From NCBI RefSeq assembly GCF_008365405.1, contig NZ_QOKV01000022.1, positions 1 through 64,000 on the forward strand: a DNA stretch of 64,000 nt. The letters run 5' to 3'. The DNA comes from Azospirillum brasilense. GTDB taxonomy: Bacteria; Pseudomonadota; Alphaproteobacteria; Azospirillales; Azospirillaceae. Positions 8,783 to 17,423 of the stretch are shown piece after piece. The first letter of the stretch is position 1, and each line of letters begins with the position of its first letter. Below the pieces are notes generated by a model. The model had not been told where the DNA came from. It searched no databases and was given only the letters and a program-made list of their open reading frames with translations. The position numbers and the translations under genes are program-made.

Positions 8783-11461
8783 ATGTCTAGGCTGTCCTCT
8801 CCGCTCAACGCCGCCGGAGCCGCCTATCTCGAAGCGTTGCAGGAACGTTTCCGCGAGGACCCCGCGTCGGTGGACGTGAGCTGGCGCGCCGTCTTCCAGA
8901 TCCTGGACGAGCTGGGCGCCGTTCCCGCCGGTGCACCGCCGGGCTGTCCGGCCGGCGATCCGGCGGTTCCGCTGCGGCAGGAGGAGATCCGCCAGCGCGG
9001 CCACGCCGCCGCTGCCCTCGATCCCCTAGGCCGCGCCGCTCCATTGGTCGCCGCGTCCGAGGACGGCGGGACCGCGCGCCTGCGCCGGCTCTACCAGGGC
9101 ACGCTGACGCTGGAGACCGCGCACATCGACGATCCGGCCCTGCGCTCCTGGCTGCGTGACGCCTATGAGGGGGCGGAGACCACTCCGCCCGCCGAGGCGC
9201 GCCGCCGCGCGCTGGCGCTGCTGACCGCGGCGGAGGAGTTCGAACGGCTGCTCGGCGTCCGCTACCCGACCAAGAAGCGCTTTGGGGCGGAAGGCATGGA
9301 GACGCTGATCCCGCTGCTCGACCGCATCCTCGCGGCGGCGGCGGCGGCGGGCGTCACCGAGGTGCAGGTCGGGACCATGCACCGCGGCCGGCTCAGCCTG
9401 ATGGCCAACGCGCTGGGCAAGCCGCTGGTCGAGCTGTTCGCCGGCATCAAGGGCATGCACCCCTTCCTGGCCGACCCGCCGGTTCCCGCCGACGTGCCCT
9501 ATCACATGGGGGTGGAGAGCAACCTCTCGTTCGGCGAGCGGTCGCTGGCCCTGACCCTGTCGCCCAACCCGTCGCATCTGGAGGCGATCAACCCGGTCAC
9601 GCTGGGCCGCGCGCGGGCGCGCCAGGATCTGGAGAAGGAGCGTGGGGGTGAGGCCAGGCGGGTGCTCTGCGTGCTGCTGCACACCGACGCCAGCGTGATC
9701 GGCCAGGGCAGCGTGACGGAGGCGCTGCAACTGTCCGGCGTTCCCGGCTTCACCGTCGCCGGCACCATCCACGTCATCGTCAACAACCAGATCGGCTTCA
9801 CCACCGAGCGGGAGGAGGCGCGGACCTCGCTCCACTGCACCGGCCTGTGGAAGGCGGTGGACAGCCCCATCCTTCACGTCAACGCCGACGATCCCGACGC
9901 CGCCCTGCGCGCCGCCGACCTCGCCGTGGCGTTCCGGCAGGCGCATGGGCGCGACGCAGTGATCGACCTCGTGGGGTACCGCCGCAACGGCCACAACGAG
10001 ATCGACGAGCCGCGCTTCACCCAGCCGCTCGACTACAAGGCGATCGACGCCCACCCGCCGGCCCGCGCGCTCTACGCGCAGCGGCTGGCCGCCGACGGGC
10101 TGGTCGGCCCCGAGGAGGCCGAGGCGTTGGCCGCCGGGCACAAGACCCGCTTCCAGGAGGCGCTGGCCGCGGCCTCCGACCATCGGCCGAACCACGACGG
10201 CTTCCCCGGCGGGCGCTGGGCGCCCTTCGCCCCGGCCGGCACGCTTCCCGCCGAACCGGACACCGGCATCGCCGACGACCGGCTGCGCGGGCTGCTGGCG
10301 GCGCTGGCCGCCATCCCCGATGGGCTGGCCGTGGACCGTAAGGTGGAGCGCGTCATCCGCCGCCGCGCCGAGGAGCCGCTGGACTGGGCGACCGGCGAGG
10401 CGCTGGCCTTCGCCACGCTGCTGGCCGAGGGGACGCCGGTCCGGCTGACCGGGCAGGACGTGGTGCGCGGCGCCTTCTCGCACCGCCATTTCGCGCTGAC
10501 CGACACCGTCACCGGGCGCCGTCATGTCAGCCTGAATCATCTGGGTGTGGAGCAGGCGCGGTTCGACGTGGTCAACAGCCCGCTGGCGGAATACGCCGTC
10601 CTCGGCTTCGAGTACGGCTACAGCCTGGAGCGGCCCGACGCGCTGGTGATCTGGGAGGCGCAGTTCGGCGACTTCGCCAACGGCGCGCAGATCATGATCG
10701 ACCAGTTCATCGTCAGCGCCGAGGACAAGTGGCGCCAGCCCTCCGGCCTCGTCATCCTGCTGCCGCACGGGCTGGAGGGGCAGGGTCCGGAGCATTCCTC
10801 CGCCCGCCCGGAGCGCTTCCTCCAGATGGCGGCGCGCGACAACATCCGCGTCGCCCACCCCTCGACCCCGGCCAACTACTTCCACCTGCTGCGCCGGCAG
10901 ATGCTGCGCCGCGACCGCAAGCCGCTGGTGGTGCTGAGCCCGAAGACGCTGCTGCGCCTGCCCGCCGCCGTGTCGACCCTGGCCGACTGCGCGCCGGGCA
11001 CCGCCTTCCAGCCGGTCATCGTCACCGCCGGGGCGCGGGTCGAGCGCATCCTGCTGTGCAGCGGCAAGCTGGCCTACGAGCTGGAGCGCGAACGGGCCGA
11101 GCGCGGGCCAGAAACCGGTGCCGACGGTGTGGCGGTGGTCCGGCTGGAAATGCTGTACCCTCTGCCCGACGCCGCGCTCTCGGCGCTGTTCCGCCGGTGG
11201 CCGGGCGCGTCCTGCGTCTGGGTCCAGGAGGAGCCGTGCAACCTGGGCGCCTGGACCTATCTGGACCGCCGCCTGGAGGCGCTGCGCGCCGCCGCCGGCT
11301 GCGCCGAGCCGCGCGTCGGCTGTGTGGCCCGCGACGAGGCGGCGTCGCCCGCCGGCAGCTTCCACGGCGACCACGAGGCCGATCAGCGCCGGCTGGTGGA
11401 GCAGGCCTTCGCCGGGATCGCCGCGTCCCTCCCGCCCCGCGAGACGATCGCGGCGGACTGA
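8783..11461 (+). CDS. 2-oxoglutarate dehydrogenase E1 (SucA)-family protein, orphan paralogue
   Basis: 892 residues from the ATG at 8783 (a GTG at 8774 is the alternative; neither has a good ribosome site). It keeps the E1o layout: an N-terminal peptide with NAAGAAYLEALQERFREDP, TMHRGRLSLMANALGKP (His about 200), SPNPSHLEAINPVTLGRARA, the TPP region VIVNNQIGFTT, YRRNGHNEIDEPRFTQPL, and a transketolase-like C-terminal half with GLEGQGPEHSSARPERFLQ. True SucA proteins are usually 930-990 residues. No sucB or lpd gene is nearby; instead an acyl-CoA dehydrogenase gene follows by 42 bases. It probably decarboxylates a 2-oxo dicarboxylate, with 2-oxoglutarate or 2-oxoadipate possible (the eukaryotic DHTKD1 E1 is a precedent). 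Confidence 0.85.
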   Translation: MSRLSSPLNAAGAAYLEALQERFREDPASVDVSWRAVFQILDELGAVPAGAPPGCPAGDPAVPLRQEEIRQRGHAAAALDPLGRAAPLVAASEDGGTARLRRLYQGTLTLETAHIDDPALRSWLRDAYEGAETTPPAEARRRALALLTAAEEFERLLGVRYPTKKRFGAEGMETLIPLLDRILAAAAAAGVTEVQVGTMHRGRLSLMANALGKPLVELFAGIKGMHPFLADPPVPADVPYHMGVESNLSFGERSLALTLSPNPSHLEAINPVTLGRARARQDLEKERGGEARRVLCVLLHTDASVIGQGSVTEALQLSGVPGFTVAGTIHVIVNNQIGFTTEREEARTSLHCTGLWKAVDSPILHVNADDPDAALRAADLAVAFRQAHGRDAVIDLVGYRRNGHNEIDEPRFTQPLDYKAIDAHPPARALYAQRLAADGLVGPEEAEALAAGHKTRFQEALAAASDHRPNHDGFPGGRWAPFAPAGTLPAEPDTGIADDRLRGLLAALAAIPDGLAVDRKVERVIRRRAEEPLDWATGEALAFATLLAEGTPVRLTGQDVVRGAFSHRHFALTDTVTGRRHVSLNHLGVEQARFDVVNSPLAEYAVLGFEYGYSLERPDALVIWEAQFGDFANGAQIMIDQFIVSAEDKWRQPSGLVILLPHGLEGQGPEHSSARPERFLQMAARDNIRVAHPSTPANYFHLLRRQMLRRDRKPLVVLSPKTLLRLPAAVSTLADCAPGTAFQPVIVTAGARVERILLCSGKLAYELERERAERGPETGADGVAVVRLEMLYPLPDAALSALFRRWPGASCVWVQEEPCNLGAWTYLDRRLEALRAAAGCAEPRVGCVARDEAASPAGSFHGDHEADQRRLVEQAFAGIAASLPPRETIAAD

Positions 11462-11503
11462 GCAAGAACAACACCAAAGCAACACGCACCGAGGAAACGC
11501 GCC

Positions 11504-13192
11504 ATGTCGTCCACCCCAACCTCCAACAGCCCGCTGTCGCCGTCCGACCTGCTGACCACCACGGCGGCGGCGCTCGACGCGGTGGCGCGGCTGGCCGAGG
11601 CCGCCGAGCGCGGCGTCGCCGCGCTGGTGGCGCCGGACGGGCGCGTCGATGCGACGGCGCTCGACCGCCATCAGGTGGCGGCGCACGGCTTCGCCTGGGT
11701 GGCGACCTACGCCGAGGCGCTGCGCCAGATGCAGGGCTGGGCGGAGCGGCTGGACCGGGCGGGCCGGCTGGGCGAGCTGGAGGCGTGCATGCTCCAGGCC
11801 GCCTTCGGCGAGTATCTGGCCCAGCTCGACGGCGGTCTGGCGATGAGCCAGGGCGAGATCGTCCGCCCCGCCGATTTCGGGCTGGACGAGGCGGAGCGCG
11901 CCGCCTTCCGCACCGACGCGGTGCGCCGGCTGATCGCCGCCGGCAACGCTTCCACCCTGCGGCTGCGCATCGCCGAGCTGCTGGCCGATGCGCTGCACGG
12001 GGGCGGCTTCGGCGAGGCGGCGTTGGAGGACGAGGCGCTCGACATGGTGCGCGAGCAGTTCCGCCGCTTCGTCGCCGACGTGGTGGAGCCGCACGCCCAC
12101 GAATGGCACCTGAAGGACGAGCTGATCCCGATGCCGGTCGTCGAGCGGATGGCCGAGATGGGCGTCTTCGGCCTGACCGTGCCGGAGGAGGACGGCGGGC
12201 TCGGCATGGGCAAGCTCGCCATGTGCGTGGTGACGGAGGAGCTGTCGCGCGGCTACATCGGCGTCGGCTCGCTGGGCACCCGCGCGGAGATCGCCGCCGA
12301 GCTGATCCGCCTGGGCGGCACCGCCGAGCAGCGGGCGCGCTGGCTGCCGCGCCTCGCGTCCGGCGAGATCCTGCCGACCGCCGTCTTCACCGAGCCCAAC
12401 ACCGGCTCCGACCTGGGCAGCCTGCGCACCCGCGCCGTGCTGGACGGCGACACCTACCGCGTCACCGGGGCGAAGACCTGGATCACCCACGGCAGCCGCT
12501 CGGACCTGATGACGCTGCTGGTGCGCACCGATCCGGACGCCCCCGGCTACCGCGGCCTGTCGATGCTGCTGGCCGAGAAGCCGCGCGGCACCGAGGCGGA
12601 CCCCTTCCCGGCCGAGGGCATGAGCGGCGGCGAGATCCCGGTGCTCGGCTATCGCGGCATGAAGGAGTACGAGATCGGCTTCGACGGCTTTGCCGTTCCG
12701 CGCGAAAACCTGCTGGGCGGCGTCGAGGGCCAGGGCTTCAAGCAGCTGATGGCGACCTTCGAATCCGCCCGCGTGCAGACCGCCGCCCGCGCCGTCGGCG
12801 TGGCGCAGAACGCGATGGAGCTTGGCCTGCGCTACGCCCAGGAGCGCGTCCAGTTCGGCCGCCCGCTCGCCGCCTTCCCGCGGGTCGCCGGCAAGATCGC
12901 CTGGATGGCCGTGGAGACGATGATCGCCCGCCAGCTCACCTACTTCGCCGCGCGTGAGAAGGACAGCGACCGCCGCTGCGACATCGAGGCCGGCATGGCC
13001 AAGCTGCTGGCGGCGCGCGTCGCCTGGTCGAACGCCGACAACGCGGTGCAGATCCACGGCGGCAACGGCTACGCGGTCGAGTATCCGATCAGCCGTGTGC
13101 TGTGCGACGCCCGCATTCTGAATATTTTCGAAGGGGCGGCGGAAATCCAGGCCCAGGTTGTGGCGCGCGGCCTGCTCACCCGGCGCAATTGA
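11504..13192 (+). CDS. mcd: (2S)-methylsuccinyl-CoA dehydrogenase-type acyl-CoA dehydrogenase
   Basis: 562 residues. An N-terminal extension of about 170 residues (AHGFAWVATYAEALRQMQGW; MSQGEIVRPADFGL) precedes a standard acyl-CoA dehydrogenase core: FTEPNTGSDLGSLRTRA, YRVTGAKTWITHGSRSD, QFGRPLAAF, IHGGNGYAVEYPISRVLCDA and NIFEGAAEIQ, with the probable catalytic Glu near 543. That extension and the roughly 550-residue length are typical of Mcd from the ethylmalonyl-CoA pathway, which oxidises methylsuccinyl-CoA to mesaconyl-C1-CoA and passes electrons to ETF. The call rests on remembered family features. GAGGAAA precedes the start. The Mct homologue downstream would act on the product of this enzyme. 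Confidence 0.75.
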   Translation: MSSTPTSNSPLSPSDLLTTTAAALDAVARLAEAAERGVAALVAPDGRVDATALDRHQVAAHGFAWVATYAEALRQMQGWAERLDRAGRLGELEACMLQAAFGEYLAQLDGGLAMSQGEIVRPADFGLDEAERAAFRTDAVRRLIAAGNASTLRLRIAELLADALHGGGFGEAALEDEALDMVREQFRRFVADVVEPHAHEWHLKDELIPMPVVERMAEMGVFGLTVPEEDGGLGMGKLAMCVVTEELSRGYIGVGSLGTRAEIAAELIRLGGTAEQRARWLPRLASGEILPTAVFTEPNTGSDLGSLRTRAVLDGDTYRVTGAKTWITHGSRSDLMTLLVRTDPDAPGYRGLSMLLAEKPRGTEADPFPAEGMSGGEIPVLGYRGMKEYEIGFDGFAVPRENLLGGVEGQGFKQLMATFESARVQTAARAVGVAQNAMELGLRYAQERVQFGRPLAAFPRVAGKIAWMAVETMIARQLTYFAAREKDSDRRCDIEAGMAKLLAARVAWSNADNAVQIHGGNGYAVEYPISRVLCDARILNIFEGAAEIQAQVVARGLLTRRN

Positions 13193-13304
13193 TCGCGAGA
13201 CACCGCGGAGGGCCGGGCAGGACTGACCTGTCCGGACTCCGCTTGTGTCATACCGGCGTATTCGCTATCCGACCCGGAGACCGAACGACGAGACCTGTCC
13301 CGCG

Positions 13305-14264
13305 ATGGAACTTCTGGAACTGCGCTACTTTGTTCAGGTGGCCGACCTTGGCAGCTTTTCCAAGGCGTCGGTCAAGCTTGGCATCACCCAGCCGGCGCTC
13401 AGCCGGCAGGTCCAGAAGCTGGAGCACGAGCTGCGCACCAGCCTGTTCTACCGCCATGGCCGCGGCGTCTCGCTGACCCAGCAGGGGCGCAAGCTCTATG
13501 ACGTGGTGCGCCATCTGCTGGGCGCGCTGTCGGAGATCAAGGAGGAGATCCAGGACCAGTCGGAACGGCTGACCGGTTCGGTCACGCTGGGCCTTCCCCC
13601 GTCGATCTGCGCCACGCTGGGGGCGCCGCTGGCCCGCCGCTTCCACGAGAACTACCCCGACGCCACGCTGCGCATCCACGAGGTGTTCAGCGGCACGCTG
13701 CTGGAATGGGTCGAGGGCGGGCGGCTCGATCTCGCCGTGCTCTACGACGCCCGGCGCGGGCGCAGCATGTTGTCCTCGCCGCTGCTCGTCGAAAATCTGC
13801 TGCTCGTCCAGCCCGCCAAGGACGCGGTGGCCGGCGACGACGGGCCGGTCGAGGTGGAGACGCTGGGCGGCCTGCGCTTCGTGCTGCCGGGACTGGAGAA
13901 CGGCCTGCGCCGGGTGGTCGACGCCGCGGTGCGGCGGGCCGACATCGACCTGCAGGTCGACATGGAGATCGATTCCGTCACCGCCATCAAGCAGCTGGTG
14001 GAGGAGGGCATGGGCTCGACCATCCTGCCCTTCGGCGCCGTCCATCGCGAGGTGCGCCAGGGCCGGCTGATCGCGCGCGAAATCAGCTCGAAGGACATGC
14101 ACGCCATGCTCGTCACCGCGACGCCGCTGCACCAGCCGGTGTCGAAGGCGACGCGCGCCCTGCTGCGGCTGATCCACGCCGAGGTGGCGAAATGCGTCGC
14201 CAACGGCGTGCTGAAGGGCAAGGTCGTCGCTCCGGGCAGCGCCGGGGAGAACAGCGCCCCCTGA
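13305..14264 (+). CDS. LysR-family transcriptional regulator
   Basis: 319 residues. The N-terminal winged helix-turn-helix begins MELLELRYFVQVADLGSFSK and contains LGITQPALSRQVQKLE at about 30-45. A periplasmic-binding-like effector domain follows from about 90 (GSVTLGLPPSICATLGAPLA). The ATG at 13305 was chosen because it begins the canonical LysR helix. It lies between the mcd-like gene and the SDR/Mct pair on the same strand, so it may control the downstream pair through the ATAGC-type sites at 14309-14337 (inference). Confidence 0.88.
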   Translation: MELLELRYFVQVADLGSFSKASVKLGITQPALSRQVQKLEHELRTSLFYRHGRGVSLTQQGRKLYDVVRHLLGALSEIKEEIQDQSERLTGSVTLGLPPSICATLGAPLARRFHENYPDATLRIHEVFSGTLLEWVEGGRLDLAVLYDARRGRSMLSSPLLVENLLLVQPAKDAVAGDDGPVEVETLGGLRFVLPGLENGLRRVVDAAVRRADIDLQVDMEIDSVTAIKQLVEEGMGSTILPFGAVHREVRQGRLIAREISSKDMHAMLVTATPLHQPVSKATRALLRLIHAEVAKCVANGVLKGKVVAPGSAGENSAP

Positions 14265-14308
14265 CCCGCTGTGCATGACGTGATGCTCATGACCGGCTGT
14301 GCGGGCTG

Positions 14309-14337
14309 ATAGCAGCTATGACGGATGGTCCATAGCA
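14309..14337. promoter_or_regulatory. Candidate LysR-type operator
   Basis: ATAGCAGCTAT at 14309-14319 is a perfect 5-1-5 palindrome and matches the T-N11-A style of LysR sites when read as TGATAGCAGCTATGA. A half site ATAGC recurs at 14332. It lies 62 to 90 bases upstream of the SDR start and just after the LysR gene. The regulator link is inference. Confidence 0.4.
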
Positions 14338-14398
14338 CGGCCGGTGCGGCGCGGATAGCCTCCCCATCACCACATAATCCCTTGGGGAGGAAACAAGA

Positions 14399-15151
14399 AT
14401 GACGAAGCGTCTGGACGGCAAGGTCGCCCTGATCACCGGTGCGGCGCAGGGGCTGGGCCTCGCGATGGCCGAGACCTTCGTGCGCGAGGGCGGCCGCGTG
14501 GCGGTCGTGGACATCAACGGCGACGCCGCCAAGGCGGTCGCGGAGCGTCTGGGCGAGTCCGCCATCGGCATCGCCGCCAACGTGACCAAGATGGCTGACG
14601 TCGAGATGACCATCGCCGCCACCGTCGAAAAGTTCGGACGGCTGGACATTCTGGTCAACAACGCCGGCTCCACCCACGCCAACGGCCCGTTCGAGAACGT
14701 GACGGAGGAGGAGTTCGACCGCGTCTTCGCGCTGAACGTCAAGTCGATCTACCTCTATTCCAAGGCGGTCGTCGCGACCATGCGGGCGCAGAAGTCCGGC
14801 GTGATCCTGAACCTCGGCTCCACCGCCGGCCTGCGGCCGCGTCCGGGCTTGGTCTGGTACAACGCGACCAAGGGTGCCGTGCACAACATCACCAAGTCGC
14901 TGGCGCTGGAACTGGCGCCCGACAACATCCGCGTCTGCGCGCTCGCCCCGGTCGCCACCGAGACGCCGCTGCTCGCCACCTTCATGGGCGGCGACACCCC
15001 GGAGAAGCGCGCGCGCATGATGGGCATCGTGCCGCTGGGCCGCCTGGGCCAGCCGACCGACGTCGCCAACGCCGCCCTCTACCTCGCGTCGGACGAGGCG
15101 GCCTTCCTGACCGGCGTGGTGCTGGAAATCGACGGCGGGCGTTGCGTTTAA
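14399..15151 (+). CDS. Short-chain dehydrogenase/reductase (SDR)
   Basis: 250 residues with the classical SDR pattern: TGAAQGLG cofactor motif near residue 14, DIN after the second strand, NNAGS near 88, catalytic YNATKG with Tyr about 156 and Lys about 160, and the C-terminal LTGVVLEIDGGRCV. It is an NAD(P)-dependent oxidoreductase acting on a hydroxyl or keto group; the substrate is unknown. The upstream GGGGAGGAAACAAG gives a strong ribosome site. It is followed by a 24-bp hairpin and then the Mct homologue, so it probably works on a related CoA ester or acid (inference). Confidence 0.85.
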   Translation: MTKRLDGKVALITGAAQGLGLAMAETFVREGGRVAVVDINGDAAKAVAERLGESAIGIAANVTKMADVEMTIAATVEKFGRLDILVNNAGSTHANGPFENVTEEEFDRVFALNVKSIYLYSKAVVATMRAQKSGVILNLGSTAGLRPRPGLVWYNATKGAVHNITKSLALELAPDNIRVCALAPVATETPLLATFMGGDTPEKRARMMGIVPLGRLGQPTDVANAALYLASDEAAFLTGVVLEIDGGRCV

Positions 15152-15160
15152 GGATCGTTA

Positions 15161-15211
15161 GCCCCCACCCCGGCCCTCCCCCGCCCAGCGGGGGAGGGCC
15201 GGGGTGGGGGC
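15161..15211. repeat. Perfect 24-bp GC-rich hairpin
   Basis: Arms 15161-15184 and 15188-15211 are perfectly complementary around a 3-base loop. The stem resembles the inverted repeat at 3487-3590. It separates the SDR from the CoA transferase gene. There is no T-run after it, so it is more likely an intergenic repeat that also acts as an mRNA 3' barrier than a classical terminator. Confidence 0.85.
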
Positions 15212-15251
15212 ACCCGTCAACCGCATTGTTCCCATCTGGATCGAGTCTCCC

Positions 15252-16457
15252 ATGTCCTCGCTTCTCTCCGATCTGCGCGTCGTCGAGGTGTCGGCCTTCA
15301 TCGCCGCGCCGCTGGGCGGCATGACGCTGGCCCAGCTGGGCGCGGAGGTGATCCGCATCGACCCCATCGGCGGCAATATCGACTACCGGCGCTGGCCGGT
15401 GGCGCCGAACGGCACCAGCCTCTACTGGACCGCGCTGAACAAGGCGAAACGGTCGGTGACGCTGGCGCTCGACCGGCCGGAGGGGCGGGAGATCGCCCAG
15501 GCGATCATCACCGCCTCGGGCGAGAACGCGGGCTTCCTGCTGACCAACCTGCCGGCCAGCGGCTGGATGGGCTACGAGGCGCTGTCGGCCAAGCGCGACG
15601 ACCTGATCATGCTGCGGCTGACCGGCAACCCGGACGGGTCGGCGGCGGTCGACTACACCGTCAACTGCGCCAGCGGCTTCCCGATGGCGACCGGTCGCGG
15701 CGGCGAGCCGGTGAACCATGTGCTGCCGGCTTGGGACGTCGCCGCCGGCCTCTATCTGGCGACCGGCCTGCTGGCGGCGGAGCGGCACCGGCGCCGCACC
15801 GGACGCGGGCAGGAGGTGACGGTGGCGCTGGCCGACGTCATGCTGGCGACCGTCGGCAACCTCGGCTACCTCGCCGACGTCCGGGTGAACGGCGCGGTGC
15901 GCCCGCCGATGGGCAACGACCTCTACGGCGCCTACGGCCGCGATTTCGCCACCGCCGACGGGCGGCGGGCAATGGTGGTCGCCATCTCCAACCGCCAGTG
16001 GAAGGCGCTGGGCAAGGCGACCGGGCTGACCGAGCGGCTGGCGATGATCGGCCCGCTGATGGACGTGGACATGAACGACGAGGGCGGGCGTTTCCTGGCG
16101 CGCGACGCGATTTCCGCCGTGCTCGCCCCCTGGTTCGCCGCCCGCACCCTGTCCGAGGTGGAAAGCGCCTTCGCCGGGGCGGGCGTGCTGTGGGGGCCCT
16201 ACCGCGATTTCGGCCAGCTGGTGGCGGAGGACGCGCGCTGCTCCACCGCCAACCCGCTGTTCCGCGAGGTCGAGCAGCCGGAGGTCGGGCCGCTGCTGGT
16301 TCCCGGCTCGCCCCTTGGCTTCTCCGGCCTGGGCGAGCGCACCGACCACCGCCCGGCGCCCGTGCTGGGGCAGGACACCGACGCGGTGCTGGCCGACCTA
16401 CTCGGCCTGCCGTCCGCCGAGATCGGCCGCCTGCACGACGCCGGCATCGTCGCCTGA
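15252..16457 (+). CDS. mct: CaiB/BaiF-family CoA transferase, probable 2-methylfumaryl-CoA (mesaconyl-CoA C1-C4) isomerase
   Basis: 401 residues, class III CoA transferase. Stretches such as AFIAAPLGGMTLAQLGAEVI, DPIGGNIDYRRWPV, VDYTVNC, VNHVLPAWD and LLAAERHRR, and the ending EIGRLHDAGIVA, closely parallel what I recall of Chloroflexus mesaconyl-CoA C1-C4 transferase of the 3-hydroxypropionate bicycle. The family nucleophile corresponds to Asp162 in AWDVAAG. Mct moves CoA within the molecule, turning mesaconyl-C1-CoA into mesaconyl-C4-CoA. The nearby methylsuccinyl-CoA dehydrogenase-type gene would supply its substrate. Start at 15252 by homology; the ribosome site is weak. Another class III CoA transferase specificity cannot be excluded without a search. 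Confidence 0.75.
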   Translation: MSSLLSDLRVVEVSAFIAAPLGGMTLAQLGAEVIRIDPIGGNIDYRRWPVAPNGTSLYWTALNKAKRSVTLALDRPEGREIAQAIITASGENAGFLLTNLPASGWMGYEALSAKRDDLIMLRLTGNPDGSAAVDYTVNCASGFPMATGRGGEPVNHVLPAWDVAAGLYLATGLLAAERHRRRTGRGQEVTVALADVMLATVGNLGYLADVRVNGAVRPPMGNDLYGAYGRDFATADGRRAMVVAISNRQWKALGKATGLTERLAMIGPLMDVDMNDEGGRFLARDAISAVLAPWFAARTLSEVESAFAGAGVLWGPYRDFGQLVAEDARCSTANPLFREVEQPEVGPLLVPGSPLGFSGLGERTDHRPAPVLGQDTDAVLADLLGLPSAEIGRLHDAGIVA

Positions 16458-16550
16458 CCATGTGAGCGGGGCGAGACGACCGGCGCGTGGGGGTGTTGGT
16501 GAGGCTTACGGCGGGCCGCATCGGCCCGCTTCATGCCGGAGGATGACGCG

Positions 16551-16706
16551 ATGGGCGACAACCGCAACACCGACTCCCAACCGCAAGCCGAGAAGGACCG
16601 CGCGACCGGCAAGCCCGATGACAAGCCGGCGCCGACCAAGGATGAGATGACCAAGGCCCAGGAGGACGCGGCGCGGGAGCGCGCGGACAAGGGCGGCTAT
16701 CAGTAA
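16551..16706 (+). CDS. Small hydrophilic protein, unknown function
   Basis: 51 residues, beginning MGDNRNTDSQPQAEKDR and ending DKGGYQ. It is very rich in Asp, Lys, Glu, Gln and Pro with no hydrophobic core, so it is probably disordered. GGAGG eight bases before the ATG supports expression; an in-frame ATG at 16533 is less likely. It stands alone between the mct and norE-like genes. I do not recognise the family. Confidence 0.6.
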   Translation: MGDNRNTDSQPQAEKDRATGKPDDKPAPTKDEMTKAQEDAARERADKGGYQ

Positions 16707-16782
16707 CCGGTTCCAACTGATCGAAAACGGGCCGCGAGTTTGCCCCTGGGCAAAGACGGCCCTCCTCTCCCGCGTCATGGTC

Positions 16783-16807
16783 CCTTCCGGTCATCACTTC
16801 CGGAAGG
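16783..16807 (+). promoter_or_regulatory. Hairpin covering the norE ribosome-binding site
   Basis: CCTTCCGG at 16783-16790 and CCGGAAGG at 16800-16807 are perfect complements with a 9-base loop. The right arm contains the GGAAGG ribosome site, nine bases before the ATG at 16817, so folding would hide it. Translational control is inference. Confidence 0.45.
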
Positions 16808-16816
16808 ACAGCGGAC

Positions 16817-17419
16817 ATGACGGAGATTTCCGCGCCGACGGCGGTCGTCATCGCGGACGGGGCTGCGGACGGGGAGGCCGCCGATTGGGGGCCTCTCTCC
16901 AGCCTGCCCGGCAACCCCATGATGTGGATTCTCATCCTGGGGGAGCTTGCGGCCTTCGGGGCGATGTTCCTCGGCTTCGCGGTGGCGCGCGCCCTGGACC
17001 CGGCGACCTTCGACGCCTCGCAGGCGCAGTTGGACCGTCTGCTCGGCGGCGTGAACACCATGGTCCTGGTGACGAGCGGCTGGCTGGTCGCGGTCGCCGT
17101 GCGGCGCCGGGCCTCGGGCCGCTCCCACCGGGTGGCGATGCTTGGCGCGATGGCCCTCGGCGGTGTGTTCCTCGCCATCAAGGCGGTCGAGTATGGCGAC
17201 AAGATCGGCCGGGACCTGACGCTGGAGACCAACACTTTCTTCCAGCTCTACTATCTGCTGACCGGCTTCCACGCGATGCACGTCGCCGCGGGGATCGTTA
17301 TCCTGGGCATCGTCACCTGGTGGGACAGCCTGGAAAACCTGGAGACCGGGGCCGCCTTCTGGCACATGGTGGACCTGATCTGGGTGCTGCTCTACCCCAT
17401 CGTCTATCTGCTGAGGTGA
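16817..17419 (+). CDS. norE: NorE-like protein, cytochrome c oxidase subunit III family
   Basis: 200 residues with five predicted membrane segments: MMWILILGELAAFGAMFLGF, MVLVTSGWLVAVAV, AMALGGVFLAIKAVEYGDKI, YLLTGFHAMHVAAGIVILGI, and MVDLIWVLLYPIVYLL. The segments FQLYYLLTGFHAMHV and WHMVDLIWVLLYP are typical of subunit III-like proteins. NorE proteins of this size assist nitric oxide reductase in denitrifiers. norC and norB are not in this window, so it may serve a distant nor operon or another haem-copper oxidase. A norF-like gene follows after 4 bases. Confidence 0.8.
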   Translation: MTEISAPTAVVIADGAADGEAADWGPLSSLPGNPMMWILILGELAAFGAMFLGFAVARALDPATFDASQAQLDRLLGGVNTMVLVTSGWLVAVAVRRRASGRSHRVAMLGAMALGGVFLAIKAVEYGDKIGRDLTLETNTFFQLYYLLTGFHAMHVAAGIVILGIVTWWDSLENLETGAAFWHMVDLIWVLLYPIVYLLR

Positions 17420-17423
17420 GGCG

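Noticed and set aside
9026..13057. A very long minus-strand open frame of over 1,300 codons opposite the E1 and acyl-CoA dehydrogenase genes
   Set aside because: It is an antisense shadow typical of high-GC DNA; its translation is His/Gln/Arg/Ala-rich low-complexity with no domain, whereas the plus strand encodes two clear enzymes.
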